A DNA stretch of 64,000 nt, taken from Helicoverpa zea (Eukaryota; Arthropoda; Insecta; Lepidoptera; Noctuidae). A model generated the notes under the pieces. That model had not been told where the DNA came from and did not search any database. It was given only the letters and a program-made list of their open reading frames with translations. The DNA lies in contig NC_061479.1 in NCBI RefSeq assembly GCF_022581195.2, positions 2,728,001 through 2,792,000 on the forward strand. Direction: 5' to 3'. A program made the position numbers and the translations under genes. Positions 22,780 to 34,135 of this stretch are shown one piece after another. The stretch's first letter is position 1. Each line of letters begins with the position of its first letter.

Positions 22780-25700
22780 TTATAATTTAATATTGTTTTG
22801 ATGTATAAACATCAACAGCATCTGGAGCAGTTCTGGACAGGAGTGGGATAAGAGGGAACGGAAATTAGTAGGGAGAGGAATTTTAAGTTTTTGGAGACGA
22901 CCATATAAATCAAAGGATGAGTTGTTAGGACAGTCAAAAAATATATGGTCCAGGGTACCCTCATCCAGTCCACACTCGCAGAGGGATGAATCCTGCACCC
23001 GAATTTTGCGCAGAAAGACCGGTGTACAACAGTGACCTAACCGTATTCTGCACAGGACTGAAATTACCCTTTTAGGGTATTTTTTAAATTTTGAAAACCA
23101 CGGTTTTGGTTTTACAACCGGTTGAATGGCGAAATAAGAGCTACCCTTCTTTTTGCTGGAGATGTTCCAGCATTCCTGCCACGAGGTCTCAAGACTCAAT
23201 TTAGGGAGGTTTAGCAGGTCATGCCCTTGAAGGGAGAAGTGTACAAGGTCAGCAGACTCAGATGAACACGCATCTTTGGCCAATGCATCGGCACATTCAT
23301 TGCCCGCTATACCGCAATGGCTAGGAATCCAGACTAAGTGAACTTCTTTCTCTTGCCTAGTGCAGGAGAAAAGGGACTTTTTAATATCCAGGACAATAGG
23401 AAAATGGAGTTTAGTTCTAAAGGGATTCTGGGATAGGGCTTGGAGACAGCTAAGGGAGTCAGTAAAGATAACTCCATAGCTAATCTCATGGGACTCTATA
23501 AAACGACAAGCTTCCAATAGTGCCACACACTCGCCTGTAAATACAGAAGACTCCTTCGGACATTTGAATTTCAAAATTATTTTAGAGTTCTGATAGTAAA
23601 CCGCGGCTCCAGTACAGCCACCATTTGATTTGGAAGCATCCGTGAAGAACTTTTGAAACCCAATCCATCGTTCACCCAAAACCGCATTAAAGGCCGAATT
23701 TGCCGATGGGGAGTTTTTGGATATGCCAATGTTATAGAATATTTTAGGGGTGAAGCAAAGTACTTCATAGGGGTAATTAAATAGAGGAAGTCTGGGATAT
23801 GGAGCAATGGGGGATTCTAAATTTTGAAAAAACCGGTATGCTTTTAGGAATAGGGGGATTTCTTTGTGTTCCCAATATTTGGAGCTGTGACAAAGAGTGT
23901 CAAGCTCTCTGAGTTTTGGGATGAGGGGGTGGGACGACTTGGGAATAACCCTGGATAGGAAACGGGAAGCAAGGTACTGACGTCTCAGGGCTAGAGGAGG
24001 TTCCGCGCATTCGACCTGCAAGGCGTTAATAGGCGACGACTTCATGCAACCTGAGATGATTCGAAGGCATTGAGATTGAATCCTATCTAAACCGGCCAAG
24101 GCACCTTTGTTGCTTGGAATCACCAAGTGTGACCCATAGTCCAGGATACTGCGGACTAAGGCATTGTAGACCAGTTTCATAGTGAAGGGATGGGCCCCCC
24201 ACCAGACACCAGCGAGAGCTTTTAAGATGGAGATTGCTCTTTCGCATCTTTGGATCAAATAGTTAAAGTGGTGAATCCCGGATAATTTTGAATCTAAGAA
24301 AACGCCTAAAAATTTTGTTTTATTATTTATGGGAATATCTTGTCCTTGAATGTTAACTGAGACCTGAGGGATCAGTAGTTTTCGGGAAAAAATCACTACC
24401 GAGCTTTTTGGGGCGGATAACGTGAGACCATGGTTCAAAAGCCATGTGTGCAGAGAGTCCAGGGAGAGACAGAGAGATGAGGCAGCGTCCGCAATAGATG
24501 AATTTACTACATACAACACTAGGTCGTCCGCGTATTGTAGAAGGTGGCAGTCACAATTAAGGCAGGAGCCAATGTCTGCTGTATACAGGTTGTATAGTAG
24601 TGGGCTCAGAACTGAGCCTTGGGGAAGGCCCTTCCACGTCTGTCTCACCTCAAATACCTCCCCCTGCACTCTGAGCATCAAAGAGCGAGACATGAGGAGT
24701 GCGCATATACATTGTACCATCTTACCCGGAATCCTCAGCTGTTGCAATTTTTGCCTGAGAACTGGAAGAAGGACGCTGTCGTATGCGGAAGAGATGTCAA
24801 GGAAAGTGGCTACAGCAGATTCATTTTTGGAAAAGGCTGTACGGATATCAGTAACCAAAATTGCCACACTGTCCATGGTGCTAAGCCCCTTTCTAAAGCC
24901 AAACTGATGGCTCGGCAGTAAATCCCTAGACTCCACCAACCACTCAAGTCTATTTTTAATTAAATGTTCCAATATCTTGGCCAACACTGAGGACAAAGCA
25001 ATTGGTCTAAGGCCATTCGGATCATCAGCAGTCTTGCCGGGCTTCAAAAGGGGAATTACTATCTGAGCTTTCCACTGTTCGGGAACCCAACCAAATTGAT
25101 AACAATAATTTAATATTCCTAAAAAATACTTTTTTGCTTCAAAACCAAAATGAACTGCAAATGAGTACGGTATGCCGTCTATGCCTGGGGCGGAATCCCT
25201 AACATGACGTAACACCGCATCAAGTTCCTCCAACGAAAATGGTTCATTCATAGGAGCGTCCAAAATATTTACAGACGGGAGCAGAAGTTCTGAGGAAGAA
25301 GGAACATAGGCTGGAGCAATTTTGTCGAAAAAGGATTCAGCAGTTTGTCTCGAGATAGGGGAAGAGATAGATGGGGAGCAGCCTCGCCTGAAACGATTAA
25401 TGCTCTTCCAAACTGCTGAAATAGGAGTGGAAGGGGATAGAGAAGTGCAAAACTTAACCCAACCGCGACGTTTCTTCTTGCGAAGAAGCCGTCGAGATTG
25501 AGCTAACACTCGTCTGTACCGTATAAGATTGACGCTATTCATCGCATCATTGTACTGTTTTTCGGCCTCTTTTCTTTCTTTAATAACCGATGTGCATTCT
25601 TGATCCCACCACGGGGGTGACGGGATTTTATTTCTGGCACAGTTGCGCAACGGAAAGGTAGAGTCTGCGCTTGAGGTAATGGCCGAGATAAAGCCATCGT

Positions 25701-26514
25701 AGCAGCTCTTAGCATGGCAGTGACCAGAAGAATCTTGGAAACTTGAATTTAAATTTGGAAGCGTACTAATTTTCCCCTCCAGTAAAGATGCAAACTCCGA
25801 CCAATCAGGTTTGGACAAGTTGTACTTCAATAGTGGAGGAGAAGTTTTCTCTAAATAAGTTTTATTAATTAAAGTTACAACAATGGGGAAATGGTCGCTA
25901 CCATGCGTCAGAGTAGTACATTCCCAATGAATTGATGCCGCCAACTCAACTGAACAGAATGTGAGGTCTACACAACTCTTTTGCTGTCCTGGAAGGGATC
26001 TACGAGTAGGGCTACCATCATTTAAGATGCAAAGGTCTAAATCATCCAAGATTTCTACTAAACCTTCCCCAAACGAATCACAACGATTGGAGCCCCATCT
26101 AAAGTGGTGACAGTTGAAGTCACCCATGACGAGCACAGGTCCTACTATGCTATTCAAAATGTCCCTAATGGTGGTTAAAAACCTACGCTGAGGATGGGAA
26201 ATATACACCGATAAAACAGTGATACCCTCAATTCTACACGCAACTATATTCATATCACCATCCAGAACCGGAAGGGACAAGGTGGAGAGGGGGACACGAT
26301 TATTAACAAGGAGAGCCGACCCTCCATAGCCATCAGATCTGTCACATCTGAGAATATTAAATAGTGGTATATTAAAACTGAGACTCGGGGTGAGCCAAGT
26401 CTCAGCTACAGAGCAAGCCAGAGGCTTGAATTTGTTGAGGAGGAATATGAGGTCGTGCTTTTTATGCCACACGCTCCTCACATTCCATTGAAGGAATACT
26501 TGGCGAGGCGCCAT
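22780..26514 (-). CDS. Retrotransposon ORF2: endonuclease, reverse transcriptase, RNase H
   Basis: 1,244 residues in one open frame. The N-terminus is an apurinic-type endonuclease (WNVRS; AETWL; VMGDFNCHHFRWGS; GSDHFPI). The reverse transcriptase core follows with LLKPGK, RPIAL, HQFGFRKG, FLDISSAYDSV, GLPQGSVLSPLL and the catalytic YADD. The RNase H domain shows TDAS, GECVALLEA, FTDSL and a C-terminal NECADALAK. A terminal Cys/His motif (CECG...LDHIFFDC) ends the protein. These steps support target-primed reverse transcription. The start ATG overlaps the ORF1 end by 53 nt in another frame, so ORF2 is probably translated by reinitiation. Confidence 0.95.
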   Translation of the reverse strand: MAPRQVFLQWNVRSVWHKKHDLIFLLNKFKPLACSVAETWLTPSLSFNIPLFNILRCDRSDGYGGSALLVNNRVPLSTLSLPVLDGDMNIVACRIEGITVLSVYISHPQRRFLTTIRDILNSIVGPVLVMGDFNCHHFRWGSNRCDSFGEGLVEILDDLDLCILNDGSPTRRSLPGQQKSCVDLTFCSVELAASIHWECTTLTHGSDHFPIVVTLINKTYLEKTSPPLLKYNLSKPDWSEFASLLEGKISTLPNLNSSFQDSSGHCHAKSCYDGFISAITSSADSTFPLRNCARNKIPSPPWWDQECTSVIKERKEAEKQYNDAMNSVNLIRYRRVLAQSRRLLRKKKRRGWVKFCTSLSPSTPISAVWKSINRFRRGCSPSISSPISRQTAESFFDKIAPAYVPSSSELLLPSVNILDAPMNEPFSLEELDAVLRHVRDSAPGIDGIPYSFAVHFGFEAKKYFLGILNYCYQFGWVPEQWKAQIVIPLLKPGKTADDPNGLRPIALSSVLAKILEHLIKNRLEWLVESRDLLPSHQFGFRKGLSTMDSVAILVTDIRTAFSKNESAVATFLDISSAYDSVLLPVLRQKLQQLRIPGKMVQCICALLMSRSLMLRVQGEVFEVRQTWKGLPQGSVLSPLLYNLYTADIGSCLNCDCHLLQYADDLVLYVVNSSIADAASSLCLSLDSLHTWLLNHGLTLSAPKSSVVIFSRKLLIPQVSVNIQGQDIPINNKTKFLGVFLDSKLSGIHHFNYLIQRCERAISILKALAGVWWGAHPFTMKLVYNALVRSILDYGSHLVIPSNKGALAGLDRIQSQCLRIISGCMKSSPINALQVECAEPPLALRRQYLASRFLSRVIPKSSHPLIPKLRELDTLCHSSKYWEHKEIPLFLKAYRFFQNLESPIAPYPRLPLFNYPYEVLCFTPKIFYNIGISKNSPSANSAFNAVLGERWIGFQKFFTDASKSNGGCTGAAVYYQNSKIILKFKCPKESSVFTGECVALLEACRFIESHEISYGVIFTDSLSCLQALSQNPFRTKLHFPIVLDIKKSLFSCTRQEKEVHLVWIPSHCGIAGNECADALAKDACSSESADLVHFSLQGHDLLNLPKLSLETSWQECWNISSKKKGSSYFAIQPVVKPKPWFSKFKKYPKRVISVLCRIRLGHCCTPVFLRKIRVQDSSLCECGLDEGTLDHIFFDCPNNSSFDLYGRLQKLKIPLPTNFRSLLSHSCPELLQMLLMFIHQNNIKL

Positions 26515-27850
26515 TTCTAATATTTGATAAAAGGTTAGTTAATTGGTAGGCAACGTTGGACGGTAATTGGGTATTATTGGTGGATAGGATTGTAGATAGA
26601 AGTTTAATAAGTATATCTATTATTGAGGAAACATTACTATCAATGAATGGGTTATTCAGAGCGCAGCCATCAGGCTGTGAAGGTGCAGGGGAGTTAATGA
26701 TCTGCCGATGGGCAGCTTTATCATAAGAGGGAGATAGAGGGGCATGGGTCCTTGGCTTAAGGAAAACAGTTTTGCGGTATGACTGAGTGGGGGCGGGAAC
26801 TGCTTTTGCAGCATTCGCATAATTGCGAGAAGCAAGTGGGACAGATTTGCTAGCTTCAGCATATGAAAGGGACTTCTCAGCCATAACCGTCTTAATGGCC
26901 TTCTGTCTACCCAACTCCGGGCATGACTTGCTATTTGCAAAATGATTCCCTGAGCAGAGCACACAGAATGCCTCCGCCTCAGAAGTGCTGCAACCATCAC
27001 CAGGGTGATCATGGCCGCACTTACTGCAGCGAGGCTTGGACCGACACACTAGTTCCACATGACCAAACCTGCAGCACTTACGGCACTGGATGGTGGGATA
27101 AACATATTGCTGAACTGGAAGGGAAGTGTAACAGCAAAAAACTCTTTGAGGCAATACTTGGCCATCAAAGGTAAGTACACATGTCTCTGTTGCCTTGAAT
27201 TCAGTTACTCCATCTATAACTACTTTCCTGCTTATGCGACGAACTTTCAGGATTTCACCACAACCTGAAGGGACCTGTAAGTATTTTTGGGCTTCCTCTT
27301 CATTTAAATCTGTGGGAACACCAGTCACAACTCCCATCCTAGTTATATTAAAAGTGGGGATTGAGGCAACATAGCAGTTCTTATGTAAAATGCTGTTGAT
27401 AATAAATGAGTTTGCATCCTGAGGGGATTTAAACTCTACAGACACACGGTTCCTACCAACTTTTTTAACACCATCACGGACAACGTTAGTAATATTATGT
27501 TTTTGTAGGAATATTCCGAAAGTAACAGGGTGTAGAGAGGTACCGGCGTTAGGCTGGGGCTCCAATCGAGAGACATGAACGATAAAAGGTGCCTTATCAG
27601 TAGCTGAGTACCTGCTGCGGCCAACTAGGTTCCTTTGTTGTTTGGATGGCGGGGTTGACACGCTAATGTTAGCATCATCTCCGGAGCGTTTCCTGGTATA
27701 CGAGGTTGATGGGGTCTGGGAGTCCGCGATGCTGCAAGCAACATCAGCGAGTTGGGATAGCGGATAGTTGGGGGAAAGAGGAGCATATGCAGAGATGTCG
27801 GGAGGATCGGGATCGGGAGGTTTATTTTGATCCATTATGCTTATAAACAA
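26462..27850 (-). CDS. Retrotransposon ORF1 (Gag-like RNA-binding protein)
   Basis: 462 residues. The N-terminal half is proline/serine-rich and disordered. The middle resembles the PRE/C2HC-associated region of insect LINE ORF1 proteins. Three zinc knuckles follow: CRKCCRFGHVELVC (CX2CX4HX4C), CSKCGHDHPGDGC and CVLCSGNHFANSKSC. An RNA-binding nucleoprotein role is known for this class. The second methionine (codon 6, MDQNK) is an alternative start. Confidence 0.93.
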   Translation of the reverse strand: MFISIMDQNKPPDPDPPDISAYAPLSPNYPLSQLADVACSIADSQTPSTSYTRKRSGDDANISVSTPPSKQQRNLVGRSRYSATDKAPFIVHVSRLEPQPNAGTSLHPVTFGIFLQKHNITNVVRDGVKKVGRNRVSVEFKSPQDANSFIINSILHKNCYVASIPTFNITRMGVVTGVPTDLNEEEAQKYLQVPSGCGEILKVRRISRKVVIDGVTEFKATETCVLTFDGQVLPQRVFCCYTSLPVQQYVYPTIQCRKCCRFGHVELVCRSKPRCSKCGHDHPGDGCSTSEAEAFCVLCSGNHFANSKSCPELGRQKAIKTVMAEKSLSYAEASKSVPLASRNYANAAKAVPAPTQSYRKTVFLKPRTHAPLSPSYDKAAHRQIINSPAPSQPDGCALNNPFIDSNVSSIIDILIKLLSTILSTNNTQLPSNVAYQLTNLLSNIRNGASPSIPSMECEERVA

Positions 27851-28005
27851 CTAGTAAGTTACCGAAATAACAGTACACCACTGGAGACAAACACAAGGAC
27901 AACACACAAACACAAAACTAAGTCACAAAAGTTCACCAAAACACTTAAAACGGCTGAAAATTCTAGGCACACGTGCTAACCAAAGACACTCTGTGGCGAG
28001 AATCC

Positions 28006-28020
28006 AACGTAAAATAATTC
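28006..28020. repeat. Target-site duplication, right copy
   Basis: AACGTAAAATAATTC, identical to 22463-22477. Confidence 0.9.
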
Positions 28021-28441
28021 GTTTGGCGATTGTAACAATTTTGACAGAAAACCGAACGCGTTGTAATTATTCATTCAGTTCATTCAATTAAACTCTCGAA
28101 TGAACTATTCCAACATGAATGGAATAACCAAATCAATCAATTCAAAAGAATTTCGTGACGATTGCCAACCGATCGAATAACAATATTATAACGAACGTTC
28201 GATTTCGTAGTGGATATTGCTTAAACATTGTCGCGTGCGTGTTTGTTTGTTCATTTTTTACACATCAGCTGTAAATATTACATGAGCAACTGTGTCGCGG
28301 TGACCATATTGTGTGTACGAAGTCGCGGGGACTCGGAACAAAGATTGTTACAATATTTACTTTTATCAAAGCCTTATCATAATTCAGGTTGTTTAAGTGA
28401 TTTCATGGCGTTGCTGACGTCCGTTCGCGCGTAATTACCTC
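28021..28441 (+). promoter_or_regulatory. Possible divergent promoter and non-coding first exon
   Basis: A CG-containing, non-repetitive stretch with an arthropod initiator-like TTCAGTTC near 28074 and a strong donor, CTCAG|GTAAGTG, at 28441/28442. No coding exon on the plus strand could be matched to it downstream. It could be the 5' UTR exon of a gene or lncRNA opposite kanadaptin, or chance. Confidence 0.3.
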
Positions 28442-29344
28442 AGGTAAGTGTCAAGTTATGTTATAAAAGTGATGATTTATTTCAAAGTTTGTAGGTCTTT
28501 TTTGGTGTATCTTATTAACAAATTCGTAGATAACAATCATCTTTTGAGAGCCGGTGAAAGTGTAGTTCACCAATTTCTGTGTTGTATAATAGCTCTATTG
28601 TTTTGGTACATTTCTTTTGATAATTTCGTTCTCAATCGTGACAGTAGCATAGTAGTCGCGAACAGGACGTTTTTTGTTCCAAGAATTGTAAAACTGGTTT
28701 GTAATTAGTTGCTTCTCGTATCTCACTATTCTCAGATTTACTATTTTGTGTCACAATTTTGTGAAATACCTGTATTCTTGGAAAAATATACATATTTACG
28801 GTACCTTCTCAGGTAAAAGTCAAATACGTTAGTGTCAAAAGGTTAAGCTGCAGGGGGCAAGGTCAGATTCGAGATGGGTGACCGTTCAAAAAGTTTTGTT
28901 AATCCTTTCAGTAACCGTATTTTATTACATTTCTGTCACATTTTCATTGAAAAACTGGGAAAAATAACATTCCTTTGTAATTTAAAGTGACATCTTAATA
29001 TTATCCTTATATTTAAATGAATTTACAAATAATGTTTTCCTGTTTAAATTAGGAATTGCAATTTCCTGGAAGTTTAATATACCTTTGTTTAATACTTTAC
29101 TGAGCAGAAAAGAAGTTTTCTGAGTTCTTCAATTTTCTCTTAGTTCTAACTTCCATCAGCGTGGGATTCATCACCAATTCCATGGGAACTTCCCCACATA
29201 CCCTGAAAAAAGTAGCCTGTCTCGATAAAGAGGCTGTCTATCACTGATATCATTATTCAATTCTGTCCAGTAGTTCCTTTGATTAGTTTGAAACAAACAA
29301 TCTCTTTAGTTTTATAGTATTAATAGTATATGTAGATTGTTATA
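28442..29344. other. No gene recognised; 5S-like remnant
   Basis: AT-rich, no supported coding exon. At 28848-28892 GGTTAAGC and GATGGGTGACCG recall the internal promoter of 5S rRNA, as in the 5S-headed SINE at 30575. Confidence 0.4.
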
Positions 29345-29542
29345 ATATTTATCCAGTATGCCAGCGGTTTCACCCGCATCCGGTGGAAACCTCTACACAA
29401 ACCCCGATAAAAAACCTATAGCCTTCCTCGATAAATGGGCTATCTAACACAGAAAGAATTTTTCAAATCGGACCAGTAGTTCCTGAGATTAGCACGTTCA
29501 AGCAAACAAACAAACTCTTCAGCTCTATAGTATTAGTATAGA
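29345..29542 (-). mobile_element. Helitron-like element
   Basis: Same family as 19625-19812. The minus strand starts TCTATACTAATACTATAGAG with the TC Helitron start. It runs through AACTACTGGTCCGATTTGAA and ends near GGTGAAACCGCTGGC. Confidence 0.6.
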
Positions 29543-29812
29543 TTCCATTCTCATTTGATTGTGATTCCAAGATCTACAACAGACTTTAACTTGATCTTCC
29601 AGAGTACATTTTACAGTTGCCTAACTATTGTCTCCTAACTATTGCCTCCTTTCAAGAACTTTGCCAAGTTGAGGTAACCAGTTTGTGTCAAATCTATTCC
29701 GTAGTTTCGGAGCCTTTAGGGTTGTAATCAAACAAAAAAACAATGTTTTCACTTATACATATTAGTATAGATTGACGAAACACATTCCTATCCCGTCTCT
29801 GAAACTGCACTT

Positions 29813-30177
29813 GGGCACGATTCTGCTAATTTTACTTAAGCTATATACGATTCGCATCCAACTGAGATCCAATCCCGACTCAATTACGATTGTAGCGTTT
29901 GTAGCATTCCACTATTTTTTCTTTGAAATAAACGTTTTTATCCTTTTCTGTCATTTAATAATGAATCATTTTGTCTGCAAATGATTTACGATTGCAATAT
30001 GATTGTAGAGCAAACTACCATATAGACAAAAGTCACCAAAATAGCAGACCAATCGCAAACCAATCGAATATTGTTGGAAAAGATTGGTCTTATATTAGTA
30101 GCAGAATGCCCGATATGGTTAAAACTGCTATTGCGATTCAAATTGTACATTATTAACTTAGCAGAATCGGGCCCCTC
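29813..30177. mobile_element. MITE, copy 1 of an inverted pair
   Basis: The ends GGGCACGATTCTGCTAATTT and the complement of TTAGCAGAATCGGGCCCC are inverted repeats. An inverted copy of the same element is at about 33067-33425. No coding capacity. Confidence 0.7.
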
Positions 30178-30574
30178 GTTTGTGACTGATCTTTATTTAG
30201 CTTACTAGACTCCTTGATATCTATTTCTTCTTAATTAACAGCTGAGAATGTAGTCATTTTAATTAAAAGTGAGTTAGTATTCAGTAAATCAAAATCTAAG
30301 ATAATCTTTGTATCTATCTTTACGTTTTTGATTATGTATCTTATGTAACTGAATTGATTGCTTTTAAATTAAGTATGTAAAGTCAAAACCAGTCATTATA
30401 GGAAAGAAAGTTTCATGTATATTAATTTGTCATCATTTTATTACATCAGCAATTTCTTTTATGACTAATCAATTGAATAGCTGTTGATGCACTAGTTAGA
30501 TAATAGTGTAAATACATAGATTTTTATTTTCATTCTACTATGATTACTCATGTTTTGTTATAATTCCTAGCGTG

Positions 30575-30900
30575 TGGCTAACTGAAAGCCGTGCGGATTA
30601 ATCGTTCATAAGGTTAAGCAACACTTGGCGTGGTCGGTTTGTGGATGGGTGACCATCTTGTCACAATAAGTTCTTCCGTGTTTAGGCACGATAAATTGGT
30701 AGGTCCCGGCTGTCATTTAAACAGCTTTGACAGTCGTAATAGGTAGTCAGAAGCCAGAAAGTCCGACAACCAGCCTTAATAAGGGGTACCGGGTTACCCA
30801 GGTAACTGGGCTGTGAAGGTCAAATAGGCAGTCGCTCCATGTAAAACACTGGTTCTCAGCTGCATCCCCACATACATAGTTGGGAAAAGGCTAGGCAGAT
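30575..30900 (+). repeat. 5S-rRNA-headed SINE
   Basis: The head contains GGTTAAGCAAC (30612-30622) and GGATGGGTGACC (30642-30653), matching the A box and C box of the 5S rRNA internal promoter. It is followed by the same body used by the tRNA-headed SINE at 18652, ending TAGTTGGGAAAAGGCTAGG. It is too short and diverged to be a 5S gene. Confidence 0.8.
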
Positions 30901-31178
30901 AATGATTTGAACCGAAATATGGACATTCTCAAGACTAACAAATAAGAATTTCATGTTTATTGTATGAGACAGTTTAAAATTCGCATTCGTTATCATATCA
31001 TTGAATTCCAATATCTTACATAATATTACTATTAGAAATTATAATAATCTTCAATATTAAGACACTTTTGTATACTTGTGTTTTACAAATAAACTATGTT
31101 TATCTTTATGAATATACAATCGCTGTATTATCAAATGACTCCTGCTGTGGGTAACTAATTTGTTTTTAATTATCTTTA

Positions 31179-31540
31179 TACCCGCCGACAATCACCGCTA
31201 ACTCTATCCAATAAACTATTAGTCTACAAATGCATCATAAAACCCATATGGTCTTGTGGGATCCAGCTCTGAGGATCTGCTAGTAACTCAAATCTTGAAA
31301 TATTACAAAGATTCCAGAATAATGTTCTAAAAGCGATATCAAATGCACCATGGTTCACAAAAAATGTGGAAATTCATGAGTACCTAAATATGCCAACCAT
31401 TAAAGAGATTGTAAATCAATATTCGGCAAAATAAAAAGAGAGGCTCCAAAAGCATACAAACCAATTGGCCAGGTTAATAACCACAGTGGCATCACAAGAC
31501 TGAAACGATGGCAAATTCTACAGTTAGATCAGAGACCCTA
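31179..31540 (+). pseudogene. Jockey-like LINE reverse-transcriptase C-terminal remnant
   Basis: One frame reads KPIWSCGIQL, a stop, then GSASNSNLEILQRFQNNVLK, AISNAPWFTKNVEIH and LNMPTIKEIVNQYS. These match the conserved C-terminal end of jockey-type reverse transcriptases. In-frame stops and truncation mark it as dead. Confidence 0.8.
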
Positions 31541-32179
31541 GCTAGAGGGTAGAACATTATGACAATTGGAGGAGTATATTTACTGAAATATCTCCTGAAA
31601 CACAAATCAAGTCAGAAAATCTGATTATGGCTGAATAGCCGATGGCAGATGTGAAATGTGTGAAAAAAAAATTCTCACACCAGTCAAAAATGTATACTCT
31701 ACCCGCCAAATGGCTGAATCAGAGTGGCAGTTGTTCAATAATTTAAGGCAAACTTAATGGCGTCACGCAACTAACTTCCGAGCACGATATATTATGGCTA
31801 TAATCATTCACCACACGCTAAGTAAATAGCCTGAAAATGATTTCTGTCCATCGCGCGTTTTCCTGAGACGACATAAAGTTTGGCGATAAAGCGTGCTCAC
31901 AAGACTTTATATACAGAAACTATCGTTCCTGAGTTAATGTAACCATATTCGAACAATTATGGTGAGTTACACCATTATACTATAACGATAACTGAACCAT
32001 TTTCAGTAGTCACATTGCCGATCCGACAATTGGGCGAGAATTTCACGACTGGTTTGGTTACCGTTATAGTTAATCCCCCTAATCTGAATATTATACATGC
32101 ATGCAAAGCTTCAAAGATTCAGGGCAGAAGTAGCTCCATAAAAAAAACACCAATGTATTTCGGAGGGCACATGAAACTG

Positions 32180-32375
32180 TAGGTCCCGGCTGTTATTGAA
32201 CATCTTTGGCACTCGTTATCGGTAGACAGAAGCCAGTAAGTCTGACAACCAGTCTTACCAAGGGATATTGGGTTGCCCGGGTAACTGGGTCGAGGAGATC
32301 AGAGTATTCAGATGCATCCGGTTAGGCTGGCAGCCGTCTCCAACGTAGTTGGGAAAAGGCCCGGGAAATGATGAC
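32180..32375 (+). repeat. SINE body fragment
   Basis: Shared SINE body in plus orientation (TAGGTCCCGGCTGTTATTGA to GGGAAAAGGCCCGGG); internally shortened, no head. Confidence 0.7.
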
Positions 32376-33066
32376 GGTAGCACTATAAAAAGTGCTGTTT
32401 TCAAGTAATTGAATTCTTTCAATTGATTGATTGAGTTCTGAATTTCAAGTGAATAGGTTGACTATTTGTATGAATCATAAATTTTATCAGTGTTATTCTG
32501 CATACCATTGTTTTTTGTTGTCACTTCTTCCTCACTGCATTATTATTGCAGTATGTGGCTTTGACAGATAACGAATAAATTGCTTGATTACATTTTTATC
32601 TCGTACCTAGTAGTACCATGAAATATGGTGTTGTATTGTTTTTGATGTAGTTGTAATTACGATAGTAAGGTTACATGATTTTTGAGTGTTAATATAATTT
32701 GGCCACCCGCGTCCTGTGGGAAATAATGTCTGTACCCGGATAAAATTTAGACTGTGTTACTCGGAAATAAGTAGTGTACCTAACTAACAGTGGAGATTTT
32801 TTTCAAATCTATTCCGTGCTTTCGTAGCCAAACAAACAAATGTTTCCTTTTTATTTTATATTAGTTAGTGTAGATTATCTAATACTGGTGGCGTGAAATA
32901 TGATATTGTAGGTAAGCACTATGTTTTTTAACGTACCTATATAACATAGTAAAGTTACATGATTTTTGAACGTTACAAGATATTTTGGACTAGCTGCTTC
33001 CAACTGTTTCACCCTCGTGGCGGAGGAATTTCTGCCCGTACCGTTACGAAAATATACATACCTGAA

Positions 33067-33425
33067 TTAATCGGCTCGATTCTTCTAAGTTCATAATGTC
33101 AAAATTGAATAGAAATTGAATCGAATAGCAGTTTTAACCATATCGGGCGTCCTGTTACTAATATAAGACCAATCGTATTCCAACGACATTCGATTGGTTT
33201 GCGATTGGTCTGCTATTTTGGTGATTTTGGTTTATACGGTAGTTTGCTCTACAATCATACATAATGATTCATTATTGAATGACAAAAAAGGATAAAAACA
33301 TTTATTTATAAGAAGAAATAGGGGAATGCCACATACGCTTCAATCGTAATTGAGTCGGGATTGGATCTCAGTCGGATGTGAATCGTATGTAGCTTAAGTA
33401 AAATAGCGGAATCGTGCCCCTGGAC
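33067..33425. mobile_element. MITE, copy 2 of an inverted pair
   Basis: Reverse-complement relative of 29813-30177, sharing for example GACCAATCG, GGTTTGCGATTGGTCTGCTA and GATTGGATCTCAGTCGGATG. Confidence 0.7.
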
Positions 33426-33759
33426 AAAATATCTAATAAATAGCAATCTATGTCTTCCTCTCTCTAAATTGTTTAGGAATTTCAGGAAGTATGTATTAGT
33501 GTTTCACTTACAAACACGCATCAAAATTATATTTATTTATAAACTATTGATTATTATGCACAATTCATTATTTAAGGTCATTAAATATAATCACGTTTGA
33601 CATATTGAAAATTGCTTAGATGCGATAGGCAAATTACTATTTTTTGTGCGTATGCTGAAAATTAATATATGCTGAAAACATATCTATATGTGACGAATAT
33701 ATAAATATTTCCGCATTCATAACATATGTGTAAGCTGCATAGATTTCAAATTATCTTCT

Positions 33760-34135
33760 TCTCTTCCATTTTCCGTCACTCGTCATACTGACACTCACTC
33801 CCTTCCTATCATGTCATCTTTCAGGCAATCCATCCATCTTTTCTTAGGTCTTCCTCTTCCTCTCCATCCATCTACATTCATACATAGCACACACTTTGTT
33901 GCATGCGTATCACATAGACATATACAGACATAGCCAATCTTCTACTTCTCATCTTTTCTGTAACTGGCGCTACTTTTAGACTTCCTCTAATGTAATCATT
34001 ATCTTCTTCTTGCCCTGTTCCCAAGTTATTTGTGTCCGTTGCAACATGTTTTCCACATCCACTCCGTTCTTATACATGTTCTCTTTCAGGCAATCAATCC
34101 ATCTTTTCCTCGGTCTACCTCTGCCTCTTCATCCT
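33760..34135 (-). pseudogene. LINE reverse-transcriptase 3' fragments
   Basis: The minus strand carries [11 protein letters not shown], the conserved C-terminal stretch of an abundant lepidopteran RT ORF, in two adjacent partial copies. Confidence 0.6.

Larger units (their letters stand above)
22478..28005 (-). mobile_element. Full-length I-type non-LTR retrotransposon
   Basis: It reads on the minus strand from GGATTCTCGCCACAGAG (28005) to a 3' end in TAGAA repeats (22478). The parts are a 155-bp 5' UTR, ORF1, a 53-nt ORF1/ORF2 overlap, ORF2 and about 300 bp of 3' UTR. A perfect 15-bp duplication flanks it. ORF2 has endonuclease, reverse transcriptase and RNase H domains, which with the simple-repeat tail points to the I group rather than jockey. 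All key motifs read through with no stop, so the copy looks young and potentially competent. It lies about 0.9 kb upstream of the kanadaptin ATG, in the same orientation. Confidence 0.93.

Noticed and set aside
24422..24921. Plus-strand frames opposite ORF2
   Set aside because: Shadows of the retrotransposon ORF2 on the other strand.
30575..30690. 5S rRNA gene
   Set aside because: Only the internal promoter blocks match; the rest diverges and it continues directly into a SINE body.
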